A stretch of DNA of 64,000 nucleotides, from positions 186,001 through 250,000 of the forward strand of contig NZ_CP107917.1 of NCBI RefSeq assembly GCF_036014175.1, given 5' to 3'. The position numbers and the translations under genes were made by a program. Every line of letters starts with the position of its first letter. Within the stretch, counting starts at the first letter, position 1. The notes below the pieces were generated by a model. That model did no database searches, was not told the origin of the DNA, and saw only the letters and a list, made by a program, of their open reading frames with translations. This document shows, piece by piece, positions 34,123-44,031 of this stretch. The stretch comes from Streptomyces sp. NBC_00443. GTDB taxonomy: Bacteria; Actinomycetota; Actinomycetes; Streptomycetales; Streptomycetaceae.

Positions 34123-35130
34123 TCACGCGGTGGCGAGGCCGGGCTGGATCTGGATCTTGCGGCCGATGCCGGCCTGGAAGCGGGCGACGGCGTCCGGGAA
34201 CGCCGCCAGGGGGAGGCGGTCACTGATGAAGACGCGCGGGTCGATGACACCGGTGGCGAAGAGGTCCGCGCCGCGTTCGAAGCTGTGCAGGACCGCCATG
34301 GAGCCGGTGATCGTGATCTCCTGGTTGTAGATCTTGTACGGCTCGATGGTGGCCCGGGCGGCGTAGTCGGCGACCCCGAACTGCAGATACGTGCCGCCTT
34401 TGCCCACTCGGCCGAGGGCGTCCTGAATGGCTTTCGCGTTGCCGGTGGCGTCGACGACCAGATCCCATCCGTAGGGCGGCCGGTCGAGCTCGTCGGCGGA
34501 CGCGGCACCGGCGGAGCAGCCCAACTGCCATGCTGTGGCCAGGCGTTCGGCGTTGATGTCGACGACGTCGACGCTCGCGGCGCCGGTGGCCTTGGCGAGC
34601 TGGAGCATCATCAGGCCCATGGTTCCGGCGCCGTAGACGAGCACGCGGGAGGCGATGCGGCTGCGCAGGACGTCGTAGCCGCGCACCGCGCAGGACAGCG
34701 GCTCGATCAGGGCCGCGTCCTGGGCGTCCACGTGGTCGGGCAGTCGTACGCAGTTGGCGACGGGCGCCACGGCGTACTCGGCGGCGGCGCCCGGGTGGGT
34801 GACGCCGATGGCAGCCCAGCGTTCGCAGAGGTTGTTGTGGCCGAGACGGCAGTAGTGGCACTCGAAGCAGTACAGCGACGGGTCCACGGCGACCTGGTCG
34901 CCGAGCGCCAGTTCGGTGACCTCGCTACCGAGGGCCACGACCTCCCCGGCGAACTCATGGCCGGGGATGATGGGCAGCTGCGGGGCGAACTCCCCCTGGA
35001 GGATGTGCAGATCTGTGCCGCACAGCCCGGTGGCCGCGACCTCGACGACGACCTCGCGCGCGCCGGGAGCGGGGTCCTCGACGGTGGCGAGTTCGACGCT
35101 GCCAGGACGGGTGATGACGGCCGCCCTCAC
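34123..35130 (-). CDS. zinc-dependent polyol dehydrogenase (second)
   Basis: This is a 335-residue MDR protein related to sorbitol, xylitol or arabitol dehydrogenases. Zinc ligands are in ATGLCGTDLHILQGEF and IPGHEFAGEVVALG. The structural zinc region FECHYCRLGHNNLC has three Cys plus His. The nucleotide motif is VLVYGAGTMGLMMLQLAKAT. The GTG start at 35130 overlaps the permease stop in GTGA. Its position as the first enzyme gene after the transporter makes it the likely initial oxidase of the imported polyol. Confidence 0.87.
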   Translation of the reverse strand: MRAAVITRPGSVELATVEDPAPGAREVVVEVAATGLCGTDLHILQGEFAPQLPIIPGHEFAGEVVALGSEVTELALGDQVAVDPSLYCFECHYCRLGHNNLCERWAAIGVTHPGAAAEYAVAPVANCVRLPDHVDAQDAALIEPLSCAVRGYDVLRSRIASRVLVYGAGTMGLMMLQLAKATGAASVDVVDINAERLATAWQLGCSAGAASADELDRPPYGWDLVVDATGNAKAIQDALGRVGKGGTYLQFGVADYAARATIEPYKIYNQEITITGSMAVLHSFERGADLFATGVIDPRVFISDRLPLAAFPDAVARFQAGIGRKIQIQPGLATA

Positions 35131-36011
35131 TTCACCGCTCCCAGGGAGAGGCCGCGTACGAGCTTGTCCTGGGCGGCGAAACCGGCGATGAGGACGGGCA
35201 GCGAGACCAGGGTGGCCGCCGCGCACAGCCGGGCCAGGAACAGGCCCTCGTTGGTGATGAAGCCGACCAGGAAGACCGGCGCGGTGGACGCCTTCGTCGC
35301 GGTGAGGTTCACGGCGAACATGAACTCGTTCCAGCTGAAGATGAAGCAGATCAGCGAGGTGGCGGCGAGGCCGGGCATGGCGACGGGTGCGACGACCCGC
35401 CACAGCACGGTGAGCAGGCCCGCGCCGTCGACCTCGGCCGCCTCCAGGATCTCCTTGGGGACCTCGGCGAGGAAGGAGCGCATCATCCATACCGCGATCG
35501 GGAGGTTCATGGCGGTGTAGAGGATGACCAGCGTCCACACGTTGTCCAGCATCCCGGCGTCCTTGACGATCAGGTACACCGGCAGCAGGGCCGCGATGGC
35601 CGGGAGGAACTTCGTGGAGAGGAAGAAGAACATCACGTCGGTCCACTTCTCGACCGGCTTGATGGACAGCGCGTAGGCCGCCGGCACCGCCAGGGCGAGG
35701 ACCAGGATCGTGGAAAGGACGCTGGCCATGGCCGAGTTGAGGAGGAAGGGGGTGATGTCCCGGCTGAACAGGAGTTTGTACTGGTCGAAGGTGACGGCGG
35801 CGAAGGGGGTGGGCGGATTGGTGGCCGCGTCGGCCTCCTGGTGGAAGGAGGTGAGCACCATCCACGCCACCGGCGCGAAGAACGCCAGCGTGGCGAGCCA
35901 GGCGACGAACGTCCACAGCGGCGACAGCTTCGGCGCACCGCCATGGTCGTCCTTACGGCGCAGGAGCTTCTTGAACCTGGTCCCGGGCGCGGCGACTGCT
36001 GCATGGGTCAT
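35127..36011 (-). CDS. carbohydrate ABC transporter permease (MalG/SmoG type)
   Basis: This is a 294-residue inner-membrane protein with six predicted spans. The EAA loop that docks the ATPase is EILEAAEVDGAGLLTVLWRV VAPVAMPG. N-terminal VAWLATLAFFAPVAWMVLTS is span 1. It overlaps the other permease gene by ATGA. No ATPase gene is present, so the transporter must share a general MsiK-like ATPase, as is usual in Streptomyces carbohydrate importers. The closest recognisable type is the sorbitol/mannitol system. Confidence 0.9.
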   Translation of the reverse strand: MTHAAVAAPGTRFKKLLRRKDDHGGAPKLSPLWTFVAWLATLAFFAPVAWMVLTSFHQEADAATNPPTPFAAVTFDQYKLLFSRDITPFLLNSAMASVLSTILVLALAVPAAYALSIKPVEKWTDVMFFFLSTKFLPAIAALLPVYLIVKDAGMLDNVWTLVILYTAMNLPIAVWMMRSFLAEVPKEILEAAEVDGAGLLTVLWRVVAPVAMPGLAATSLICFIFSWNEFMFAVNLTATKASTAPVFLVGFITNEGLFLARLCAAATLVSLPVLIAGFAAQDKLVRGLSLGAVK

Positions 36012-36968
36012 CGGGAAACCTCCTCGCGGAACAGCGACGCGATGGTGCGCAGCGCGAAGGTCGCGATGACGAACGCGCCGAGGACGACGACGACACCGGC
36101 GGCGGCTGCCTCGCCGTACTCATACTTGCGGAACATGGTCATGTAGATCTCGTAGGGCAGGTTGGTGGTCTGGGAGCCGGGGCCGCCCTGGGTGATGGTG
36201 AAGACCGCGTCGAAGGTCTGCACGACGTAGATCGTGCCGAGCAGGACGCCCAGCTCGATGTACTGGCGCAGGTGCGGCAGCGTGATGTGGCGGAAGGTCT
36301 GCAGCGCGGAAGCGCCGTCCATGCGGGCCGCCTCCAGGACGTCACCGGGCTGCGCCTGCAGGCCGGCCAGGAGGATCAGCATCATGAACGGGGTCCACTG
36401 CCAGACCAGCGAGATCACGACGGCGGGCATCGGGTAGGAGGAGATCCAGTCGACCGTGGGGCCGTTGTCCGCGCCGAACAAGCGGTAGACGGCGTTGAGC
36501 GTGCCGTTGAGCAGTCCGTAGTCGGGGTTGTAGATGGCGTGCTTCCACAGCAGCGCCGCCGCGACCGGCATGACCAGGAACGGGGCGATGAGCAGGGTGC
36601 GGGCCAGCCCGCGGCCGGCGAAGCGGCGGTCGAGCAGCATGGCCAGGCCGAGTCCGAGGATCACGCTGATGACCACCACCGACGCGGTGAGCACGACGGT
36701 ATTGAGCACGGCCGTGCGCAGCCGCTCGTCGGTGAAGACGAACGAGAAGTTGGACAGACCGACGAAGTGCCTCTCGCCCGGCCTGAGGATGTTCCACTGG
36801 AAGGTGGAGATGATCAACGTGGCCACGAAGGGCAACTGCGTGACGACGATGGTGAAGATCAGCGCGGGCAGCAGCGGGATGCGGCGCTTCCACTTGGCGG
36901 CCGTGCCTGAGGACTTCCGGATACGGACGGGTGGGGGTGCTGTCTTGGGGGTGCGGTGAGCGTGGTCA
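36008..36968 (-). pseudogene. carbohydrate ABC permease (MalF/SmoF type), apparent N-terminal frameshift
   Basis: The body is intact: RRIPLLPALIFTIVVTQLPF, FSFVFTDERLRTAVLNTVVL, and the EAA loop DVLEAARMDGASALQTFRHI TLPHLRQ. The natural start ATG at 36968 reads MTTLTAPP and then falls out of frame; loss of one base in a CCCCC run near 36945 would explain it, because the other phase continues KTAPPPVRIRKSSGTAAKWK into the first span. The downstream TTG at 36835 would remove part of span 1. Given intact neighbours, a sequence error or very recent lesion is likely. Confidence 0.78.
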
Positions 36969-37048
36969 TGAATGGTTCCTCTGCCGGTAACGGCCGCGGT
37001 CGCGGGGAGCGGCGCCCGGCCGACACGAGGCCGGCCGGGCGCTGAAGG

Positions 37049-38401
37049 TCACTTCTGGTAGGGCTTGGCGACTTCCTCGGCCAGCTTCTGGCCGTCGTCG
37101 AGCGCCTTGTCCACGCTGGTCTTGCCTGCGATGGCGGCGGAGATCTCCTGGGTCACCTTGGTGCCCAGGTCCTGGAACTCGGGGATGGCCACGTACTGGA
37201 TGCCCACGGTCGGCCTGGGCTGGACGCCCGGGTTGGCCGGGTCGGCGCCCTCAATGGACTTCAGGGTGATGTCACCGAACGACGCGGCGGCCTTCTTGTA
37301 CTCGGGGATCTCGTACGTGCTGGCCCGCTTGCCGGCCGGGACACGCGACCAGCCGAGCTTCTCGCCGACGAGGTTTTCGTACTTCTTACTGGAGGCCCAC
37401 AGCATGAACTGCGAGGCGGCGTCCGCGTTCTTCGTGGTCTTCGGCATGGCCCACGACCAGGCCCACAGCCAGCCACTGCTGTCCGTCTCGACGGTCGGCG
37501 CGTACGCGTAGCCGACCTTGCCGGCGATCTTGCTGGATGCGGGGTCCTCCAGCGACCCGGCCGCGCTGGTCGCGTCGTACCACATCGCGACCTTCTTCTG
37601 GCTCAGCGCGTTCAGGCACTCGGTGAAGCCCGCCTGCGGGGCGCCCGCCTCACCGTGCTCGCGGACCAGGTCGACGTAGAATTTCGTGGCCTCCTTGAAG
37701 CCGCCGCTGTTGACCTGCGCCTTCCAGTCCTTGGTGAACCAGGTGCCGCCGAAGGTGTTGACCATGGACGTCAGCGGCGCACCCAGCTCGCCCCAGCCGG
37801 CCAGACCGCGCAGGCAGATGCCCTTCATGCCGGGCTCGGCGCCGTCGACCTTGGCCGCGATGTCGGCGATCTGCTGCCAGGTCGGCCGTTCGGGCACCGT
37901 GATGCCCTGCGCCTTCATGACGTCCTTGTTGTACATGAGCATCGAGGACTCGCCGTAGAACGGCAGGGCGTAGAGCTTGCCGTCCGAGCCGGTGAGCGAC
38001 TGGACCATCGGCTTGAGCAGGTCGGCCTTGTCAAAGCTCTTGTCCTTGTCGGCGTACGAGCCCAAGTCGTGCAGCCAGCCGTTCTTCTCCCAGATGGGCA
38101 CCTCGTAGGCGCCGATGGTGGCGACGTCGTACTGGCCGGCCTGGGTGGCGATGTCCTGGGTGACTTTGTCGCGCAGCTCGTTCTCGGGAAGGATCGTGAA
38201 GTTGACCTTGATCCCGGTGTCCTTGGTGAAGTTGTCCTTGGTCAGCTTCGCGATGTCCTCCATCTGCGGGTTGCCGACCATCAGGACGTTGATGCTCTTC
38301 CCGCCGCCCGAGGACCCGCCGGCTCCGGCTCCGGAACAGGCGGTGGCGAGCAGGGCGGTGGCGGCGGCGCCGGCTATGAGGGCGTATCTGGTCGATGCCA
38401 T
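37049..38401 (-). CDS. polyol/sugar ABC transporter substrate-binding lipoprotein
   Basis: This is a 450-residue family-1 solute-binding protein. The signal YALIAGAAATALLATACSGA ends in a lipobox with Cys, so the protein is lipid-anchored. The two-lobe fold shows INVLMVGNPQMEDIAKLTKD, LYALPFYGESSMLMYNKDVM and WAMPKTTKNADAASQFMLWA. It resembles sorbitol/mannitol-binding proteins. ATG 38401 has AGAGG upstream; the frame beyond is noise. It is the first gene of the leftward transport-dehydrogenase series and lies behind an A/T-rich control region. Confidence 0.92.
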   Translation of the reverse strand: MASTRYALIAGAAATALLATACSGAGAGGSSGGGKSINVLMVGNPQMEDIAKLTKDNFTKDTGIKVNFTILPENELRDKVTQDIATQAGQYDVATIGAYEVPIWEKNGWLHDLGSYADKDKSFDKADLLKPMVQSLTGSDGKLYALPFYGESSMLMYNKDVMKAQGITVPERPTWQQIADIAAKVDGAEPGMKGICLRGLAGWGELGAPLTSMVNTFGGTWFTKDWKAQVNSGGFKEATKFYVDLVREHGEAGAPQAGFTECLNALSQKKVAMWYDATSAAGSLEDPASSKIAGKVGYAYAPTVETDSSGWLWAWSWAMPKTTKNADAASQFMLWASSKKYENLVGEKLGWSRVPAGKRASTYEIPEYKKAAASFGDITLKSIEGADPANPGVQPRPTVGIQYVAIPEFQDLGTKVTQEISAAIAGKTSVDKALDDGQKLAEEVAKPYQK

Positions 38402-38533
38402 GTGACGGGGACCTCTCGTGCTGGTTCGCCCGGACCTCGACTGAGGCGCGGCGGGTCGAGCAGGGGTGTGGATGCGTCCTTGGGGAGTCGGGCGCGTTTC
38501 GATGGCCGAATTATTAGCAGGAGACTGCGCAGT

Positions 38534-38560
38534 TGTTAACACATTTTGCGAGAAAATCTC
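38534..38560. promoter_or_regulatory. A/T-rich control region with two palindromes
   Basis: TGTTAACA (38534-38541) is a perfect palindrome and GAGAAAATCTC (38550-38560) an interrupted one. Both lie in an unusually A/T-rich island between the divergent binding-protein and PfkB genes, where the promoters must be. They are plausible binding sites for the DeoR regulator or a second repressor. No factor can be named from sequence alone. Confidence 0.45.
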
Positions 38561-38660
38561 TGCGGACTTATCGTCAAGCAGCCTTTGAGGGGCTACGGGT
38601 GTCCACCGAACAGCCCAGCCCAGCCCACGACCTTGCCGCCGCCGTCCCCGAGGAACCCAC

Positions 38661-39587
38661 ATGAGCGCCGGACCGGAACCCGGTGATCAGGAACCCGCAG
38701 ACCAGCCTGCCGTCGTCGTCGCCGGAGACGCGCTGGTGGAGCTCACCCCCGCCCGCATGGCCGAGGGTGCCGCGGCCTTCCAGCCACGTCGGGGCGGCTC
38801 CTGCCTCAACGTCGCCGCCGGTCTCGGCCGGCTCCGAGTCCCTACGGCACTGCTCGCGCGCCTCTCCGACGACCACTTCGGCGATCTCCTACGCGCGCAC
38901 CTCGCGGCATTCGGCACCCGGCTCACCCATGCGCTGCCTGCGTCCGACCCCACCACTCTCGCCGCTGTGCAGCTGCGCGAGGACGGGTCGGCCGCCTCCT
39001 CCTTCTACGCGAACGGCACCGCCGACCGCGGCCTGTGCTCTGTACACCTCGCTGCTCTCCCGGACGGCGGCGCACTGTCCGCGGGGACGGCTCTGCACCT
39101 CGGGTCGCTGGGTCTGCTGCTCGAACCCCTGGGCTCCACGCTCGACGGGCTGATTCGCCGGGAGGCCGGCCGGCGGCTGGTGTCCCTGGCCCCGAACGTG
39201 CGGCCGGGCCTGATCCCCGACCGCGCCGCCTATCTCCGGCGGTTCGCCGAGTGGGTGGCGCTCGCCGACGTGGTGAGGGCGAGCGGCGAGGACCTGGCCT
39301 GGCTCCGGCCGCATGAGCCGTACGAGGCGGTGGCCGAACGCTGGATCGCGTCCGGGGCGGGACTCGTCCTGATCACGTTCGGCTCCCGGGCGCCCCGCTC
39401 CGGTGGTCGAGGTCGTCGGCACGGTGGGAGCGGGCGACGCCTTCACCGCCGGGGTACTCGCCCACCTGCACCACGCCGGCCGGCTCAGCCGCGAAGGCGT
39501 CGCCGCTCCGGGGCCGGCGACCTCACCCGGCTGCTGTCCTACGCCGTGGAGATCGCTGCCGACACCTGCACCCGCGCGGGCGCCTAG
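38661..39587 (+). pseudogene. PfkB-family sugar kinase, damaged C-terminal part
   Basis: Residues 1-245 are normal: VVVAGDALVELTPARM, the GGSCLNVAAGLGRLRVPTAL motif 1, and ADVVRASGEDLAWLRP. After LVLITFGSRAP the frame breaks near 39395. A second frame supplies VVEVVGTVGAGDAFTAGVLA with the catalytic Asp of motif 2, and the first frame returns for DLTRLLSYAVEIAADTCTRA. About 15-20 residues usually found before the VEVV segment are also missing, so this is probably a genuine lesion. It was divergent from the polyol transporter and presumably phosphorylated a ketose. Confidence 0.7.
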
Positions 39588-39684
39588 CCGCCGTACCACC
39601 ACGACGACGAGCCGATCCCCGTGTAGCGGCACCAGCCGTGCCCGAATGCCTGTCGATCACTCATGTCGCCGGCTCGTCCGGCAC

Positions 39685-41202
39685 TCACTCCGGAGTCTCG
39701 GGCGTGTCCAGGCGAGCCCAGACCGGTCGGAGAGCCTCCAGCGCCTCCCGGTACACCGCATACGCCTCGTCGAGTACGGCGACCCGGTCGGGACGGGGTT
39801 CGTGGCGCCTGAGTACGGCGGGGGTGGCGCGCGGGTCCGTCACGTCGTCGAGCAGTCCGGCGGCGGTGGCGGCGAGCAGGGCCGCTCCCCGGGCAGCACT
39901 CTCCTGCACGTCGGTCACCACGACCGGCCGCCGTAGGGCGTCGGCGAACATCTGGCTCCATACCGCACTGTGTGCGGCCCCGCCGGTCAGCCGGGCCGCC
40001 GCCCCGGTGACCGGCAGCTTCGAGCAGAGCGCGTCGACGTGCCAGCGGTGGTTGAGGACCACGCCTTCCATCAGGGCCCGCAGCAGGTGGCCGCGGCCGT
40101 GCCAGCCACGCAGTCCGAGAAACGTCCCCGACGCGGGATGCGGGTGCGGGGAGCCGTAGACGAACGGGTGGAACAGCACCTCCGACGGACCGTCCAGGCA
40201 TGCCTCGACCTCGCGGCCGATCGCCTCGTGGACGCCGTACCGCTGGTCGGTCGGTGCGCCAGTGACCCGCAGGAACCACTCCAGGTTCGCCACCGACGCG
40301 GGCGAGGTGGACATGGTCATCCACTGGCCCGGGCGGACGAAGTGACGGACCTGCCAGCACGGATCGACGACCGGACGCTCGCTGATCACCTGGTTGATGC
40401 TGAAGGACCCGGCGATCAGGGACAGTTCGCCCGGTGTCGTGCCGCCGACCCCGAGCGCGGCGGCGTCGACGTCGTGGGCGCCCGTGACAACGGGCGTGCC
40501 GGCGGTGAGCCCGGTGAGCGCCGCGGCTTCACAGGTGACGGTTCCGCTCACCGCGTCGCAGGGCAGCACGGGCGGCAGCAGGTCGGCGAGCGCGTCGAGG
40601 CCGTACAGGTCCAGCAGCTCCAGCGAGTATCCGCCGCGCCGCATGTCGGTGAATGAGGCACTGGCGTCCGTGGGATCGGTGGCCGCCACACCCGTCAGCC
40701 TCAGGCGCAGCCAGTCCTTGCAGGACAACAGCCAACGCGCCCGCTGAAGCACCCCTGGTTCATGGCGGGCGAGCCAGGCCAGCAGGGCGGCCGGGGAACC
40801 CGCGAAGGGCACCGTGCCCGACAACTCCAGGGCACGGGACCAGACCGGAGTGCCCCGCCACTCCTCCAGCACCGGTTCGGCGCGTGTGTCCATCGCCACG
40901 ATCGCGGCGCGCACCGGCCGGCCGAGCTCGTCGACGGCATACAGTCCGTCGCCGTGCCCGGCCACCCCCACCGCGGCGACAGCCCGCCCCGCGTCCGGAC
41001 CGGCCTCGGCGAGACAGGCGGCGATGGCCTGGTGCGCCGTCCGCCACACCTCGTCCATGTCCCGCTCGACCCAGCGAGGCCGAGGGGTCTTCAGCGGCAG
41101 TGGGCCGCTGCCCCGCGCCACCGCTCGGCCGGTGGCATCGAACAGCACGGCCTTGGTCACGGTGTGTCCCGCGTCGACACCGACCACCAGTTCACGCGCC
41201 AC
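39685..41202 (-). CDS. FGGY-family carbohydrate kinase (xylulokinase-like)
   Basis: This is a 505-residue kinase of the ATPase fold. Phosphate 1 motif: VVGVDAGHTVTKAVLFDATG. Substrate/catalytic region: TGAHDVDAAALGVGGTTPGE, with Asp as expected for the base. C-terminal FGGY-type motif: ARLTGGAAHSAVWSQMFADA. The start is GTG 41202, as the frame upstream has no better site. In a polyol locus it would phosphorylate the ketose made by the dehydrogenases (xylulose, erythrulose or similar). With the neighbouring PfkB gene broken, it is the only intact kinase here. Confidence 0.85.
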   Translation of the reverse strand: MARELVVGVDAGHTVTKAVLFDATGRAVARGSGPLPLKTPRPRWVERDMDEVWRTAHQAIAACLAEAGPDAGRAVAAVGVAGHGDGLYAVDELGRPVRAAIVAMDTRAEPVLEEWRGTPVWSRALELSGTVPFAGSPAALLAWLARHEPGVLQRARWLLSCKDWLRLRLTGVAATDPTDASASFTDMRRGGYSLELLDLYGLDALADLLPPVLPCDAVSGTVTCEAAALTGLTAGTPVVTGAHDVDAAALGVGGTTPGELSLIAGSFSINQVISERPVVDPCWQVRHFVRPGQWMTMSTSPASVANLEWFLRVTGAPTDQRYGVHEAIGREVEACLDGPSEVLFHPFVYGSPHPHPASGTFLGLRGWHGRGHLLRALMEGVVLNHRWHVDALCSKLPVTGAAARLTGGAAHSAVWSQMFADALRRPVVVTDVQESAARGAALLAATAAGLLDDVTDPRATPAVLRRHEPRPDRVAVLDEAYAVYREALEALRPVWARLDTPETPE

Positions 41203-41407
41203 AACTCACACCCACCCCAAGCCGCGGGCTTTGACCGCCGCAGCGCACCGGCCGACGGCCGCGAAGTCGGCGACGAGCCGCGCCGAACGCGGCGCTGGGG
41301 CGGCGCCGGAGCCCCTTGGTTCCCGGTCAGTCAACGCCGCGCCCCCGTCCGAAGCGCGGGCCGCACACCTCTGCCAGGGCCTCGACGTACCGGCAGGGAC
41401 GCGTCGA
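41203..41407. other. no gene seen upstream of the FGGY kinase
   Basis: The stretch should contain the promoter of the leftward kinase gene. No coding frame is supported. Confidence 0.3.
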
Positions 41408-41626
41408 TCAACAAAGACCAGAACGCACACTGCGGTCTCCTCGCATACCGAAGCCACGATCCAGTGGGCCGATCGTCCCACGGAGCCGGTCGGCGCGCCC
41501 TGACCGGTGCCGGCGCGTGCCGGAGTGCCGATTTGCGCTGGTCAGAGCCACGTAGACGGTGTACCACCAGCAGACGCAGCGTAGCCAGCACCAAGTCAGC
41601 ACGGGAGTCAGCATCCCACCTCTCAA
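41408..41626 (-). pseudogene. possible truncated hypothetical protein
   Basis: A minus frame reads MRGGMLTPVLTWCWLRCVCW and WYTVYVAL and then loses protein character before a stop at 41408. A Trp-rich opening of this kind occurs in some small Streptomyces proteins, but the match is not convincing. It is flanked by degraded DNA. Confidence 0.25.
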
Positions 41627-41828
41627 ATCGTGATCGAATAGTGCAACTCGGGCGGCACGCTCGCGGGCTCGATTGAGGCTCTCGCGGCGGCTCCGGCGGC
41701 GCCCTCATGGTGACCGCACGCACCTCCGCGCGCAGAACTATGGTGCCCCACCACATGTGCCACTGACCTGCGGATTCCTACGGTATGGCGGCACGCATAC
41801 GTCCGCCAACCGCTTGGAAGTGGTACCG

Positions 41829-41942
41829 ATGTCCTCCCCCGCGACCGCTCCCCCACCCCCCGCCAGCCTCAAGCGCATCGTCGCCGCCAGCCTCATCGGC
41901 ACCACCATCGAGTGGTACGACAACTCATTCGATCGGGGCTAG
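41829..41942 (+). pseudogene. MHS-family MFS symporter, N-terminal stub
   Basis: MSSPATAPPPPASLKRIVAA then SLIGTTIEWYDN is the characteristic N-terminus of metabolite:H+ symporters (shikimate, proline/betaine or dicarboxylate types). ATG 41829 has GGAAG upstream. Immediately after WYDN the sequence is foreign and a stop follows (SFDRG-stop). About 400 residues are missing. The break coincides with the 48-bp repeat shared with 13715-13762. Confidence 0.75.
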
Positions 41943-41943
41943 G
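41896..41943. repeat. 48-bp perfect repeat, copy 2
   Basis: This is identical to 13715-13762. Here the first 29 nt are in their native context, continuing the symporter gene. The last part contains CTAG, which supplies the stop of both the symporter stub (plus) and the glycoside-hydrolase-like remnant (minus). It marks an old recombination junction. Confidence 0.85.
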
Positions 41944-42578
41944 CCTTGCCGCTCTTGCGGTTGATCACCTTGTAGGTGCCGAGGTCCGCGGTGAAGGACG
42001 TCGTAGACCTCCAGGTTGCGGATCGACGCGTACACCCCGGTGGGCAGTCCGGTGACGGTGCGGACGTACCGTGCCTGGGCCTGGAACACGGCCGTCTGGA
42101 CCTGGCGCGTGCCGGGGCTGGCGGTGTTGTCGACGAGCGTGGTCCACGTGCTGTTGTCGGTGGAGCCCTCGATCTTGTACTGGTAGTTGGTCTTGTCCAG
42201 TTCCCAGGCGATCCGGGTGCCGGTCAGCGGGCGGGTCGAGCCGAGGTCGACCTTGAGTCAGTGGCCGGTGTTGCCGGTGTTCGCGCACCAGCGGGTGGCG
42301 GTAGCTCCGTCGACCGCCTTGGCTGCGGTGTTGCTCTTGGACGTCTCCTCGCTGTCGGCGGTCGCGGTCTTGCCGGTGGCGATGTCGGCCGGCTGTACGG
42401 AGCCGTCCAGTGTGACCCCGACGACGCCGTCCTCGGGGGTGCGGGTGCGGTTGATGCCGGCGATCGTCACCCTGCCGTCCGTGCCGAGGGTGTACGGGAG
42501 ATCGGTGCCCGCGGCGACGTCGAAGACGCGGGTGACCTGGGCGTCCCCGATCGACGGGGTGGTGAAGTACGAGCGCCA
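41939..42578 (-). pseudogene. C-terminal F5/8-type carbohydrate-binding domain of a lost secreted enzyme
   Basis: Reading leftward: VFDVAAGTDLPYTLGTDGRV and TPEDGVVGVTLDG, then the discoidin domain TAAKAVDGATATRWCANTGN TGH, a TGA where Trp is expected (about 42257), LKVDLGSTRPLTGTRIAWEL, YQYKIEGSTDNSTWTTLVDN, and ASIRNLEVYD. After one more shift it ends DLGTYKVINRKSGKA-stop at 41939. This is the tail of a large secreted glycoside hydrolase. The catalytic domain is gone; a plus-strand oxidase-like remnant starts at its broken 5' end. Confidence 0.65.
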
Positions 42579-42603
42579 GGTGCAGAGCCGTCTCACACCG
42601 CGG

Positions 42604-43147
42604 ATGGTGGACTTCATAGGGCGGCAGACCATGGCGTTCCTGTCCACGTCGGACGCCGGCGGAGCCTGCGACGTCACATTCCGTGCCGGCCCCCCGGGCT
42701 TCGTCACCGTGCTGGACGACGGCACCCTCACCTACCCCGAATACCGTGGCAACGGGGTCCTCGCCAGCGCGGGAAACATCACCGAGAACCTCACATCGGC
42801 CTGCTCTTCGTCGACTTCACCCATGACCACGTCGGCCTGCACGTCAATGGCGCCGCTCGGCTCCACCGGGACGAGGAGCAGCGGCGGGCCTACCCCGCCT
42901 TCCGGTGGAAACCGCCCCAGGACGCAGGCCCGAATTCTGGGTGCACATCACGGTGGAGGAGGCGTATGTGCACTGCTCCAAGCACATCCCCCACCTCGAG
43001 CCGGCACCGCGTCCACGCCCGGGGGCCCAGTGGCCAAAGGATGCCCATTACTTCGCCCCCGCGCCGCGCACCAGTCCCCACCGGACGAGGGCGAGCAGAC
43101 TGCGGGCACTCACACCGGATCACTGCCGGGCAGGGGTTGTCCCGTGA
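42604..43147 (+). pseudogene. pyridoxamine-phosphate-oxidase-like flavoprotein remnant
   Basis: Frame 1 reads MVDFIGRQTMAFLSTSDAGG, FVTVLDDGTLTYPEYRGNGV and ASAGNITEN. Near 42798 another frame continues PHIGLLFVDFTHDHVGLHVN G, and a third gives RRPEFWVHITVEEAYVHCSK HIPHLEP. These are successive parts of a PNPOx-like split-barrel FMN or F420 protein. At least two frameshifts and a shortened middle make it non-functional. It lies head-to-head with the hydrolase remnant. Confidence 0.6.
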
Positions 43148-43379
43148 GGGGCCGGTCCGCGGGCGGGGCAGGCCGCGGTCACCGGGGCCCGCCTCGAAGA
43201 GTTCGATGTGGAACTGGGCACCCGTCAGCAGCACCAGACCTCCTGCGGGGACGTGGGCATCGAACGATGCGTCAGGCGATGGTCACGGGCCGCGGGGTCT
43301 TCGAGATGATCGTCGCCGTACGGGCCCCTACGGCCACTCCCCCGCAGGCCATCACGGCCACGAACGGTGGCTCCGGACC

Positions 43380-43940
43380 TACGGATTCCACCAGCCCTTC
43401 CGCGACGTGCGGTCCTGAACGGTCAGTCCCGCCAGGCCGGTACCCCACATCTGGCATGCGCCGACAGCCACGTCGGCGCGGGGGACGATGCGGGACCAGT
43501 GCGGGCCGGGACAAGCGTCATCCCCAGCCCGTGGGCGGCCCAGCGTACGGCCGCCGCCGTCTGGGACACGCGGGCGACCGCGTTCGGAGTCAGATCGTTG
43601 TCCCGCAGCACGTTCAGCAGCACACCGTCGAGCGCACTGTCCCGGTCGAACCTCACCCACGGCTCCCCCTCCAGCTCGCGCAGCTCACCCGGTCCGCGGC
43701 GAGCAGCCGGTGCCCGGCGCTGCGCTCGCCCGCCGCCATCAGGGCGAGGTTCAGCACACCCCGGCGGCACAGCCGCTCCACGATCTCCATGATCCGCCGG
43801 TACTCCGGGGTGAGGACCTCCACTCCCATGACCTCGATACGATCCGGCACCGGCCGCATCAGGGGCACTTCGTAATCCCTCGTCGCGTTGCTCGACGGCG
43901 AGGTCGACCGTGGGCGTCGGCCTCGCCGCGATGCGTGCGG
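43380..43940 (-). pseudogene. LysR-type regulator, effector-domain remnant
   Basis: Minus frames contain LNLALMAAGERSAGHRLLAA DRV, then ELEGEPWVRFDRDSALDGVL LNVLRDNDLTPNAVARVSQT AAAVRWAAHGLGMTLVPA. The second part is the typical late effector-binding region of LysR-family proteins. The HTH is missing and the pieces are in different frames, so it is a relic. Confidence 0.55.
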
Positions 43941-44031
43941 CTGGACGAGAGTTCAGGGCTGCGGCCAAGCTGCGCGGCCGCCGCTCGCGGCTCCAGATCT
44001 GCCGGCCTGTTTCGCGCCCTTCAGCTTGCGT

